From Bordetella parapertussis (lineage in GTDB: Bacteria > Pseudomonadota > Gammaproteobacteria > Burkholderiales > Burkholderiaceae_C), in NCBI GenBank assembly GCA_945900695.1, contig CAMDJU010000072.1, positions 1-11,133 of the forward strand: a DNA stretch of 11,133 bases, in the 5' to 3' direction. Numbering within the stretch: the stretch's first letter is position 1; each line of letters opens with the position of its first letter. Below are positions 1 to 7,194 of this stretch, piece by piece. Made by a program: the position numbers and the translations under genes. The notes under the pieces are model-generated. The model worked only from the letters and a program-made list of their open reading frames with translations. It searched no databases and had not been told where the DNA came from.

Positions 1-1626
<1,626 letters not shown>

Positions 1627-1656
1627 TCAAAGAAAAATAAGAAAAAATCAAAATGC

Positions 1657-2763
1657 TCAGATGCGCATGGGCATCACAACGTATTTAAAGTTGTTGTCTT
1701 CCGGTATGGTGATCAGGGCAGAGCTGTTGCTGTCGGTCACTTCAATCTTGACCATCTCTTGCTCCATGTTGGTCAAAGCATCAATCAAGTAGCTGATGTT
1801 GAAACCAATCTCAACCGTGTCACCGTCGTAGTCAATTTCAATTTCGTCGGTGGCTTCTTCTTGCTCGGTGTTGTTGCACACCACACGCAAAGCACCCGGC
1901 TCCAAGGTCAAGCGCACACCTTTGAATTTTTCACTGGTCAAAATGGCCGTGCGCTGCAAGCTGGCGAGCAATGGTGCACGTCCCAACACCACAGCATTTT
2001 TGTGCCCTTTGGGAATGACTCGGTTGTAGTCGGGGAACTTGCCTTCCACCAACTTGGAAACAAACTCCATGTGGTCAAAGCGAAAGCGAGCTTGGTTGTT
2101 GGCAAATTGCAGCTCCAAAGCGCCTTCTTTGTCACTCAGCAGACGCTGCAATTCCAACACGGTTTTGCGCGGCAAGATCACCTCTTGTCGTGGCACTTCG
2201 TTGTCCAAGGTGGATGACGCAAAGGCCAAGCGATGGCCGTCTGTGGCCACCAAGCTCAACTGTTTGCCGTCTGCGACAAACAAAATGCCGTTGAGGTAGT
2301 AGCGGATGTCATGCACCGCCATGGCAAACGACACCTGTTGCAGCAGTTCTTTCAAGGTGCGTTGGGGCAAGCTAAAGGCCGGGCCAAATTGGGCCGACTC
2401 TTGCACCAACGGGAAATCTTCAGCGGCCATGGTTTGCAAGCTGAAACGACTTTTGCCACCTTTGAACAGCAATTTGTTTTGATTTGACTCCAACACAACC
2501 GTTTGGTCACTGGACATGGAGCGCAAGATATCAATCAGTTTGCGCGCCGCCACCGTGGTGGCGAAATTACCCGCGTCGCCATCCAATTCCGCATGGGTAC
2601 GAATTTGGATTTCCAAATCACTGGTGGTGAATTGCAACTGTGAACCTGTTTTGCGGATCAATACATTTCCCAATATGGGCAATGTTTGACGCCGCTCAAC
2701 AATGCCTGCAACCGATTGCAGTGCTGCGAGAACCTTGTCTTGGGTGGCTTTGAAGACGATCAT
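1657..2763 (-). CDS. dnaN: DNA polymerase III beta subunit (sliding clamp)
   Basis: DnaN forms the homodimeric ring that tethers DNA polymerase III to DNA and recruits other replication and repair proteins through a hydrophobic pocket. The 368-residue product has normal length for three clamp domains (about 1-120, 125-245 and 246-368). Recognisable family segments are the N-terminus MIVFKATQDKVLAALQSVAG, the ATDGHRLA motif in the central domain, and the C-terminal YVVMPMRI, which in known clamps contributes to the partner-binding pocket. The ATG at 2763 is supported by an AAGAGG ribosome-binding site five bases upstream (2769-2774). The gene is downstream of dnaA, separated by the putative oriC, so transcripts from dnaA would cross the origin. 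No clear independent promoter was found. Nothing is truncated or unusual in the protein. Confidence 0.98.
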   Translation of the reverse strand: MIVFKATQDKVLAALQSVAGIVERRQTLPILGNVLIRKTGSQLQFTTSDLEIQIRTHAELDGDAGNFATTVAARKLIDILRSMSSDQTVVLESNQNKLLFKGGKSRFSLQTMAAEDFPLVQESAQFGPAFSLPQRTLKELLQQVSFAMAVHDIRYYLNGILFVADGKQLSLVATDGHRLAFASSTLDNEVPRQEVILPRKTVLELQRLLSDKEGALELQFANNQARFRFDHMEFVSKLVEGKFPDYNRVIPKGHKNAVVLGRAPLLASLQRTAILTSEKFKGVRLTLEPGALRVVCNNTEQEEATDEIEIDYDGDTVEIGFNISYLIDALTNMEQEMVKIEVTDSNSSALITIPEDNNFKYVVMPMRI

Positions 2764-2768
2764 GTCAA

Positions 2769-2774
2769 CCTCTT
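2769..2774 (-). promoter_or_regulatory. Ribosome-binding site of dnaN
   Basis: On the minus strand AAGAGG lies five bases before the dnaN ATG. It is a good Shine-Dalgarno match and fixes the start codon. It sits only about 15 bases from the trinucleotide array of the putative unwinding element, so the end of the origin and the translation signal are nearly contiguous. Confidence 0.75.
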
Positions 2775-2788
2775 GATGAATTAATAAA

Positions 2789-2807
2789 GAGTAGTAGGTA
2801 GTAGTAG
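2789..2807 (-). repeat. DnaA-trio-like trinucleotide array in the putative unwinding element
   Basis: On the minus strand three CTA units (2807-2799), one extra C (2798), then CTA-CTA-CTC (2797-2789) are seen. The opposite strand therefore reads 3'-GAT repeats, the pattern of DnaA-trios that DnaA binds as single-stranded DNA during origin melting. A DnaA-box-like TTCTCCACA and a GC-rich block lie just upstream, and TTTATTAATT lies just downstream. The extra base breaks the three-base phase after the third unit. The array is visible directly; its role is inferred from the published architecture. Confidence 0.65.
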
Positions 2808-2821
2808 AGAGGCGGCTTTTT

Positions 2822-2830
2822 TGTGGAGAA
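2822..2830 (-). promoter_or_regulatory. DnaA box (8/9 match) next to the unwinding element
   Basis: The minus strand reads TTCTCCACA, one mismatch from TTATCCACA (position 3). It is the box closest to dnaN, 14 bases before the first CTA unit, and is the natural candidate for loading DnaA onto the trio array. Confidence 0.55.
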
Positions 2831-2909
2831 CTCTATTTTCTCTTTTTTGTTCAAAGACTTGTGTCCCTACAAACCATGTGTGCAAGCCTGCACAGTTGAG
2901 CAAGTCAAA

Positions 2910-2918
2910 TGGGGATAA
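2910..2918 (-). promoter_or_regulatory. DnaA-box-like 9-mer TTATCCCCA (8/9)
   Basis: The minus strand reads TTATCCCCA, with one mismatch in the usually conserved CACA end, so affinity may be low. It has the same orientation as the boxes at 2822 and 2940 and is flanked by AT-rich sequence. Confidence 0.4.
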
Positions 2919-2939
2919 CTTGTTAAAAATGCCTTTGCC

Positions 2940-2948
2940 TGTGGACAA
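2940..2948 (-). promoter_or_regulatory. DnaA box TTGTCCACA (8/9)
   Basis: The minus strand reads TTGTCCACA, a variant seen among strong DnaA boxes in other bacteria. It keeps the TCCACA core and is the best-conserved box in the dnaA-dnaN gap. A weaker plus-strand CCATCCACA (7/9) lies 19 bases away at 2968-2976. Confidence 0.6.
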
Positions 2949-3018
2949 CTGGTGGCTTATGCCAGAACCATCCACAGGGAAAAAAGCCAACGATTTGCCA
3001 AGAATGATCATTTTTAGG

Positions 3019-4413
3019 TTACCCCTTGAGCGTTTGTTCCAACACATGCAATTGTTGGTTGAGTTCGTTGTCTTGGTGGCGTTCGCCCGATATTTTGCGC
3101 ACCGCATGCAGCACAGTGGTGTGGTCGCGGCCACCAAACAGTTCGCCAATTTCGGGAAGGCTTTTTTGGGTCAGCTCTTTGGCCAGGTACATGGCAATTT
3201 GGCGTGGTCGGGCAATCGAAGTGGGGCGTTTTTTGGAATACATGTCCGCGACTTTGATCTTGTAATAGTCGGCCACGGTTTTTTGGATGTTCTCTACCGA
3301 AATTTGTCGGTTTTGGATAGACAACAGGTCACGCAAAGCTTCACGGGCCAAAGGAATGGAAATATCTTTTTGGTTGAAGCGTGAATAAGCCAAAATTTTG
3401 CGCAAAGCGCCTTCGAGTTCGCGCACGTTAGAGCGGACGTTTTTGGCTGCGAAAAAAGCCACTTCTTCCGGCATTTCAACACCTTCATGGCGCGCTTTGC
3501 TGATCAAGATGGCCACCCGCATTTCCAATTCGGGGGGCTCGATGGCCACGGTGAGACCAGAATCAAAACGCGACACCAGGCGCTCATGGATGTCGGTCAA
3601 ACCCTTGGGATAGGTGTCGCTGGTCATCACCAAGTGCGACTTTTTGGCCAATAAAGCCTCAAAGGCATTGAAAAACTCTTCTTGGGTGCGCTCTTTGTTG
3701 GCAAAAAACTGAACGTCATCAATCAGCAACAAGTCTAAAGAGTGATAACGGGTTTTGAACTCGTCAAAGGTTTTGCGCTGATAGGCCTTGACCACATCTG
3801 ACACGAATTGTTCGGCATGGATATAGAGCACCTTGGCGTCTGGGCGGTCTTGCAACAGTTTGTTGCCAACAGCGTGTACCAAGTGGGTTTTGCCCAAACC
3901 AACGCCGCCGTAGATGAACAATGGGTTGTAAAGCTGCCCCGGTATGGTGGCCACGTGCATGGCGGCGGCGCGGGCCATGCGGTTGGCCGAACCCTCCACC
4001 AAGGAGTCAAATGTCAAAGCACTGTTGAGGCGGGTTTTAAAGCCGCTTGCGGGCTCAGCGTCCGCCGCGGGCTCTGCCATGGAGAATGCCTCCGGCTGCG
4101 GCTGAAACGGGGCAGGCCTTGGAGGGTTCTCTCTGGGCGAGAGCGCGAGTTCTAAGGCGATGGGGTGGCCTTGTAACTCTTGCAAAATGGCGCTCAGGCG
4201 CTGGGCATACTGGGTGCGCACCCAATCGAGTTTGAAACGGTTGCCCACCAAAATCGTGATTTTGGTTTGGTCTTCTGAAACTCGGGCTTGGAGCGGCTTG
4301 ATCCAGGTGTTGAATTGCTGCTCAGGCAGCTCCTGGGCCAACTTTTCCACACACTCCAACCACAGCTGTTCGCCAGAACCAGTGGGGTGAGGTGTGGAAT
4401 CAAAGCTTGTCAT
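3019..4413 (-). CDS. dnaA: Chromosomal replication initiator protein DnaA
   Basis: DnaA is the AAA+ ATPase that binds DnaA boxes, melts oriC, loads the helicase and represses its own gene. The 464-residue protein has all four domains: domain I (about 12-90, starting [25 protein letters not shown]), a Pro/Ala-rich linker (about 92-125), the AAA+ domain, and DNA-binding domain IV (about 355-464). Visible motifs are Walker A GGVGLGKT (169-176), Walker [11 protein letters not shown] (228-237), the box VII arginine-finger segment RLVSRF (278-283), RPRQIAMYL (402-410) and the DnaA signature [14 protein letters not shown] (427-440), which reads bases in the DnaA box. Length and order are normal. No Shine-Dalgarno precedes the ATG at 4413; an 18-base inverted repeat ends two bases before it. 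A predicted promoter and DnaA boxes upstream suggest autoregulation. Confidence 0.98.
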   Translation of the reverse strand: MTSFDSTPHPTGSGEQLWLECVEKLAQELPEQQFNTWIKPLQARVSEDQTKITILVGNRFKLDWVRTQYAQRLSAILQELQGHPIALELALSPRENPPRPAPFQPQPEAFSMAEPAADAEPASGFKTRLNSALTFDSLVEGSANRMARAAAMHVATIPGQLYNPLFIYGGVGLGKTHLVHAVGNKLLQDRPDAKVLYIHAEQFVSDVVKAYQRKTFDEFKTRYHSLDLLLIDDVQFFANKERTQEEFFNAFEALLAKKSHLVMTSDTYPKGLTDIHERLVSRFDSGLTVAIEPPELEMRVAILISKARHEGVEMPEEVAFFAAKNVRSNVRELEGALRKILAYSRFNQKDISIPLAREALRDLLSIQNRQISVENIQKTVADYYKIKVADMYSKKRPTSIARPRQIAMYLAKELTQKSLPEIGELFGGRDHTTVLHAVRKISGERHQDNELNQQLHVLEQTLKG

Positions 4414-4415
4414 AA

Positions 4416-4433
4416 AAATCTGTGGACAGATTT
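4416..4433. repeat. 18-base inverted repeat abutting the dnaA start, containing a DnaA-box-like core
   Basis: AAATCTGT-GG-ACAGATTT is a perfect inverted repeat with 8-base arms and a GG centre. It ends two bases upstream of the dnaA ATG. Its minus strand contains CTGTCCACA (4421-4429), two mismatches from the DnaA box. With the predicted -10 at 4437-4442, transcription would begin inside the repeat near 4430, so a DNA operator is more likely than a full RNA hairpin. The repeat is seen directly; its role is inferred. Confidence 0.6.
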
Positions 4434-4436
4434 GCG

Positions 4437-4465
4437 ATTATCCATCCAAAAAACAAAGTTATTAA
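4437..4465 (-). promoter_or_regulatory. Predicted sigma70-type promoter of dnaA
   Basis: On the minus strand TTAATA (4460-4465, 4/6 to TTGACA) and GATAAT (4437-4442, 5/6 to TATAAT) are separated by 17 bases. The implied start near 4430 gives a leader of about 17 bases without a Shine-Dalgarno. A perfect DnaA box lies five bases upstream of the -35, and the inverted repeat at 4416-4433 covers the start region. Both placements suit control by DnaA. Confidence 0.5.
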
Positions 4466-4469
4466 AAAT

Positions 4470-4478
4470 TTATCCACA
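4470..4478 (+). promoter_or_regulatory. Perfect DnaA box TTATCCACA
   Basis: The plus strand matches the consensus at all nine positions, the only perfect match I found in the gaps. It lies between the divergent dnaA and rpmH promoters, just upstream of the predicted dnaA -35. That position suits autoregulation of dnaA, and it could also help assemble DnaA for the origin. Confidence 0.75.
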
Positions 4479-4534
4479 GGCCAGTACAAACAAAATGTGA
4501 GTGGACGCGAACTTGCGCTAATTTCTTTAAAAGG

Positions 4535-4564
4535 CTCACAAGCTGCTGGTTTTTTTGGGATAAT
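4535..4564 (+). promoter_or_regulatory. Predicted extended -10 promoter of the rpmH operon
   Basis: GATAAT (4559-4564, 5/6) is preceded by TGG, giving the extended -10 form TGnGATAAT. A weak -35, CTCACA (4535-4540, 4/6), lies 18 bases upstream. The implied start is around 4571, just before the leader hairpin, with about 36 untranslated bases before rpmH. It faces away from the dnaA promoter. Confidence 0.55.
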
Positions 4565-4573
4565 CATGGGTTT

Positions 4574-4589
4574 CCCCGATGGATCGGGG
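4574..4589 (+). promoter_or_regulatory. Hairpin in the rpmH leader
   Basis: CCCCGAT-GG-ATCGGGG is a perfect inverted repeat with 7-base arms, folding in RNA as six base pairs with a TGGA loop. It begins about three bases after the predicted transcription start and ends 17 bases before the rpmH ATG. No U-tract follows, so it is not an intrinsic terminator. It may protect the 5' end of the mRNA or take part in regulation; both are inferences. Confidence 0.5.
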
Positions 4590-4606
4590 TATCTGAATGG
4601 AACGAC

Positions 4607-4741
4607 ATGAAACGCACTTACCAGCCCTCTAAAACACGCCGCGCCCGTACCCACGGATTTTTGGTGCGCATGAAAACCCGCGGCGGCCGTGCCGTGATCA
4701 ATGCACGCCGCGCAAAAGGCCGCAAACGTTTGGCCGTTTGA
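4607..4741 (+). CDS. rpmH: 50S ribosomal protein L34
   Basis: L34 is a small, very basic protein of the large ribosomal subunit that binds 23S rRNA. The reading gives 44 residues, the usual bacterial length, beginning [18 protein letters not shown] and ending GRKRLAV. The conserved block [18 protein letters not shown] is intact, so identity is essentially certain. The gene stands first in a long plus-strand cluster, 40 bases before rnpA, the arrangement found beside dnaA in most bacteria. An extended -10 promoter and a leader hairpin lie upstream. The Shine-Dalgarno is weak (TGGAA a few bases before ATG), but the start is fixed by family conservation. Confidence 0.98.
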   Translation: MKRTYQPSKTRRARTHGFLVRMKTRGGRAVINARRAKGRKRLAV

Positions 4742-4781
4742 CGCGCACTGACCACCAATTCTGCCCATCACGTCGGTGGAC

Positions 4782-5189
4782 ATGCAGCCTCTGAAGCGCA
4801 TCAAAGCATGGGCGCAATTTCAACAGCTCATGAAAAATCCGCCCGTGGCGCGCAGCAAGCATTTTGTGGTGCACCGGGGCATAAACCCGGCGCTGTCACC
4901 CGCTGAAGCGATCAAACCAGATTTGGAGCAGAGCCATGTCAAAGGTTTGTGCCTGGCCGCCTTGTTGCCCAAACGATGGGCCAAGCGTGCAGTCACCCGC
5001 AATGCACTGCGGCGACAAATCTATGCAGCATTTGCCCAGCAACAAGCGCAGTTGATCCCAGTGCCCCATTTGGTCCGCATGCGTGCCGCCATGGACCCGG
5101 CCATGTTCACCAGTGCTTGCTCGGACCCCTTGAAAAAAGCCGTGCGCCAAGAGATTGACCAGTTGTTAACGCATTTGAGTGCGGCATGA
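4782..5189 (+). CDS. rnpA: Ribonuclease P protein component
   Basis: RnpA is the basic protein cofactor of the RNase P ribozyme; it helps bind precursor tRNAs so that the catalytic RNA can remove their 5' leaders. The 135-residue product contains the family signature region GLCLAALLPKRWAKRAVTRN (55-74), followed by ALRRQI; RNALRRQ at 73-79 matches the RNR motif that contacts RNA. I chose the ATG at 4782 (MQPLKRIKAWAQF) because it resembles relatives beginning MQ-LK and has GGTGG close upstream. An in-frame GTG at 4776 would add only two residues. The stop overlaps the yidD start by four bases (ATGA), indicating translational coupling. The sequence outside the RNR block is divergent, as is normal for this family. 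Confidence 0.93.
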   Translation: MQPLKRIKAWAQFQQLMKNPPVARSKHFVVHRGINPALSPAEAIKPDLEQSHVKGLCLAALLPKRWAKRAVTRNALRRQIYAAFAQQQAQLIPVPHLVRMRAAMDPAMFTSACSDPLKKAVRQEIDQLLTHLSAA

Positions 5190-5461
5190 AGGCGATACTG
5201 GTGTGGGTCATCAAGGCGTATCGCCTGCTGCTCAGCCCCTGGCTGGGGGGGGCGTGTCGCTTCTACCCCACGTGCTCGGCCTACGCCCTGCAAGCCTTGG
5301 AAGGCCACGGCCTGATCAAAGGCAGTTATCTCAGCGTGCACCGGCTCTGCCGGTGCCAGCCTTTTTGCCAGGGTGGGTACGACCCCGTGCCCGACCACCA
5401 GCTTGATGCCATCAAGCCACTTTTTTCTTCCACCGAACCTCCAAAAAAGAATCATCCATGA
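5186..5461 (+). CDS. yidD: Membrane protein insertion efficiency factor YidD
   Basis: YidD is a small inner-membrane-associated protein that in Escherichia coli helps YidC- and Sec-dependent insertion of membrane proteins; its biochemical action is not well defined. The 91-residue product has the family core: an N-terminal amphipathic segment (AILVWVIKAYRLLLSPWLG, 3-21), CRFYPTCSAYALQAL (24-38), the G-x-I-KGSYL element (42-49) and CRCQPFCQGGYDPVP (55-69). Cysteines 24, 30, 55 and 57 occupy family positions, with another at 61. The tail (about 70-91) is variable. Start and stop overlap rnpA and yidC by four bases each, so the three genes look translationally coupled, in keeping with a shared role with YidC. 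Confidence 0.95.
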   Translation: MKAILVWVIKAYRLLLSPWLGGACRFYPTCSAYALQALEGHGLIKGSYLSVHRLCRCQPFCQGGYDPVPDHQLDAIKPLFSSTEPPKKNHP

Positions 5462-7137
5462 ACGATATCAGGCGCACCATTTTGTGGGCGGCATTTGCTT
5501 TTTCGTTGGTTTTGCTGTGGGACCAATGGCAGTTGCACAACGGCAAGGCGGCCACATTTTTTCCAGCACCCGTTAAAACACAAGAAGTGGCCAACAACAA
5601 GCCCGCTGACAAGCCTGCAGAAGTCAGCAAAGCCAATGATGTCCCAACCACCAGCCTGGGCGCATCGGGTGAAGTGCCCCAACAAGGTGGACCGTCCAAC
5701 CCTAGCGAGCGCCGAAAGGTGGAGGTTGAAACCGACTTGCTCAAGCTGAGCTTTGATACCGAAGGAGCCAGCCTGGTCAAAACAGAATTGTTGAAATACA
5801 GCGACGCTGAAAAGCCAGATCAAGCCGTGGTGTTGCTGGACCAAAGCAATGCCCGTTTGTACCTGTCCCAGTCGGGCCTGATTTCTGGCCAAGGCCCGCT
5901 GCCCACCCACAAAAGCACGTTCAAGTGGCAGTCGGGCAGCACCCAATTCAAAGAGGGTGAAAAAGAATTGCTGGTGCGATTTGTATCTGAGCCGGTCAAC
6001 CAGGTTCAGCTGATCAAGACGTACAAAATAGAACGCCAAAGCTATGCCATGCAGGTGGAGCACGAAGTGGTCAACCTGGGCAATGCGACCATCACGCCGC
6101 AGTTGTATGTGCAGTTGTTGCGTGATGGCAATCCACCGCCCGGAGAGTCTGCTTTTTATTCCACGTTCACGGGACCGGCGATTTATACGCCAGTTCAAAA
6201 ATATCAGAAGGTGGAGTTTTCTGAGATCGAAAAAAACAAAGCCACATTTGAGAAAAAGGCCGATCAAGGTTATGTGGCCATGGTGCAGCATTACTTTGCT
6301 GCGGCTTGGATTCTGCCCAATGACATGGCCCGAGAGTTTTTCGCCCGCAAGGTCGACAACAACTTGTATTCCGTTGGCATGATTGCCAGTTTGAAAGAAA
6401 TAGCGCCTGGCCAAAGCCAAAAAGTCAGTGCACAGTTTTATGTGGGGCCGCAAGAAGAAAAGAAACTTGAAGCCCTGTACCCGGGCTTGGAGTTGGTGAA
6501 GGACTATGGCTGGCTGACCATTTTAGCCAAGCCCTTGTATTGGTTGCTCGACAACCTCAATGAGTTGCTGCACAACTGGGGTTGGTCGATTGTGGCCTTG
6601 GTGATGTTGCTCAAATTGGCCTTTTATTGGCTCAATGCCCAAGCCTATCGCAGCATGGCCAAGATGAAGGCCGTTAACCCCAAAGTCATGGAAATGCGCG
6701 AGCGGCTCAAGGACAACCCGCAACAAATGCAAACGGAGATGATGCGAATTTACCGCGAGGAAAAGGTCAATCCATTGGGCGGATGCTTTCCCATCGCGGT
6801 CCAAATCCCGGTTTTCATTGCCTTGTACTGGGTGTTGTTGTCAACCGTGGAGATGCGCAATGCGCCTTGGGTGTTGTGGGTACATGACCTGTCGGCCAAA
6901 GACCCCTTCTACATTTTGCCCTTGCTGATGACAGCCACCACCATGTTGCAAACCTGGCTCAACCCCACGCCACCTGACCCAGTGCAAGCCAAGTTGATGT
7001 GGATCATGCCCTTGGCCTTCAGCGTGATGTTCTTTGTCTTCCCTGCCGGCTTGGTGCTGTATTGGTTGACCAATAACATCTTGTCCATTGCCCAGCAGTG
7101 GCTGATCAACAAACAAATGGGTGTGTTGGGCAAATGA
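5458..7137 (+). CDS. yidC: Membrane protein insertase YidC
   Basis: YidC inserts and folds inner-membrane proteins, alone or with SecYEG. The 559-residue product has the Gram-negative layout. One N-terminal membrane segment (about 6-21) is followed by a low-complexity linker (about 30-85) and the large periplasmic beta domain (about 87-345). The conserved five-helix core then includes segments near 351-365, 376-393, 442-462, 484-500 and 513-536. Core motifs visible are AYRSMAKMKAVNPKVMEMRERL (396-417, the cytoplasmic coiled hairpin), EEKVNPLGGCFP (434-445), WVHDLSAKDPFYILP (474-488) and FPAGLVLYWLTNN (528-540). Lys386 aligns by eye with E. coli Arg366, the positive residue of the hydrophilic groove. 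The ATG overlaps the yidD stop; the Shine-Dalgarno is weak, consistent with coupling. No truncation is seen. Confidence 0.98.
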   Translation: MNDIRRTILWAAFAFSLVLLWDQWQLHNGKAATFFPAPVKTQEVANNKPADKPAEVSKANDVPTTSLGASGEVPQQGGPSNPSERRKVEVETDLLKLSFDTEGASLVKTELLKYSDAEKPDQAVVLLDQSNARLYLSQSGLISGQGPLPTHKSTFKWQSGSTQFKEGEKELLVRFVSEPVNQVQLIKTYKIERQSYAMQVEHEVVNLGNATITPQLYVQLLRDGNPPPGESAFYSTFTGPAIYTPVQKYQKVEFSEIEKNKATFEKKADQGYVAMVQHYFAAAWILPNDMAREFFARKVDNNLYSVGMIASLKEIAPGQSQKVSAQFYVGPQEEKKLEALYPGLELVKDYGWLTILAKPLYWLLDNLNELLHNWGWSIVALVMLLKLAFYWLNAQAYRSMAKMKAVNPKVMEMRERLKDNPQQMQTEMMRIYREEKVNPLGGCFPIAVQIPVFIALYWVLLSTVEMRNAPWVLWVHDLSAKDPFYILPLLMTATTMLQTWLNPTPPDPVQAKLMWIMPLAFSVMFFVFPAGLVLYWLTNNILSIAQQWLINKQMGVLGK

Positions 7138-7194
7138 CCTCACCAGCGCGGTGCCGTGTCACGGTGGCGCGCACCATGGGCGGGGTTTGAAGGC

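Larger units (their letters stand above)
2764..3018. other. oriC: Putative replication origin oriC (dnaA-dnaN intergenic region)
   Basis: This 255-base gap between dnaA and dnaN contains no convincing gene. It holds four 9-mers resembling the DnaA box TTATCCACA: minus-strand TTCTCCACA (2822-2830), TTATCCCCA (2910-2918) and TTGTCCACA (2940-2948), each one mismatch away, and plus-strand CCATCCACA (2968-2976), two mismatches away. Reading the minus strand toward dnaN, the last box is followed by a GC-rich block (2811-2816), a CTA array (2789-2807) and AT-rich DNA (2777-2790). That order resembles the basal unwinding system described for Bacillus subtilis and proposed to be widespread. A 6-base-arm inverted repeat lies at 2879-2894. 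Calling it the functional origin is inference; the dnaA-rpmH gap also has boxes and could contribute. Confidence 0.75.

Noticed and set aside
2789..2807. CTA/GTA repeats as a simple microsatellite
   Set aside because: Placement between a DnaA box with GC block and an AT-rich stretch matches a functional origin element better than a neutral short repeat.
3004..3011. ATGATCAT palindrome after the dnaA stop as a terminator or regulator site
   Set aside because: Only eight bases long, no loop and no proper T-run; likely chance in AT-rich DNA.
2781..3149. Open frames of 122 residues (minus) and 187 residues (2821-3384, plus) crossing the dnaA-dnaN gap
   Set aside because: They overlap dnaA and the DnaA-box cluster, have no recognisable protein features, and are best explained as chance openings.
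4438..4446. TTATCCATC as an additional DnaA box
   Set aside because: It matches only the first seven bases and lacks the CACA end; it overlaps the predicted dnaA -10, so it was not listed as a box.
4776..4781. GTG start for rnpA two codons upstream
   Set aside because: The ATG at 4782 gives the expected family N-terminus and the difference is only two residues; kept as an alternative.
4400..4804. 134-residue minus-strand open frame across rpmH and the dnaA-rpmH gap
   Set aside because: It is antisense to rpmH, whose 44-residue product is unmistakable, and shows no motif.
5452..6453. 333-residue minus-strand open frame opposite yidC
   Set aside because: yidC is certain by its motifs and overlaps with yidD. 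The antisense frame has no family features and no initiation signal.
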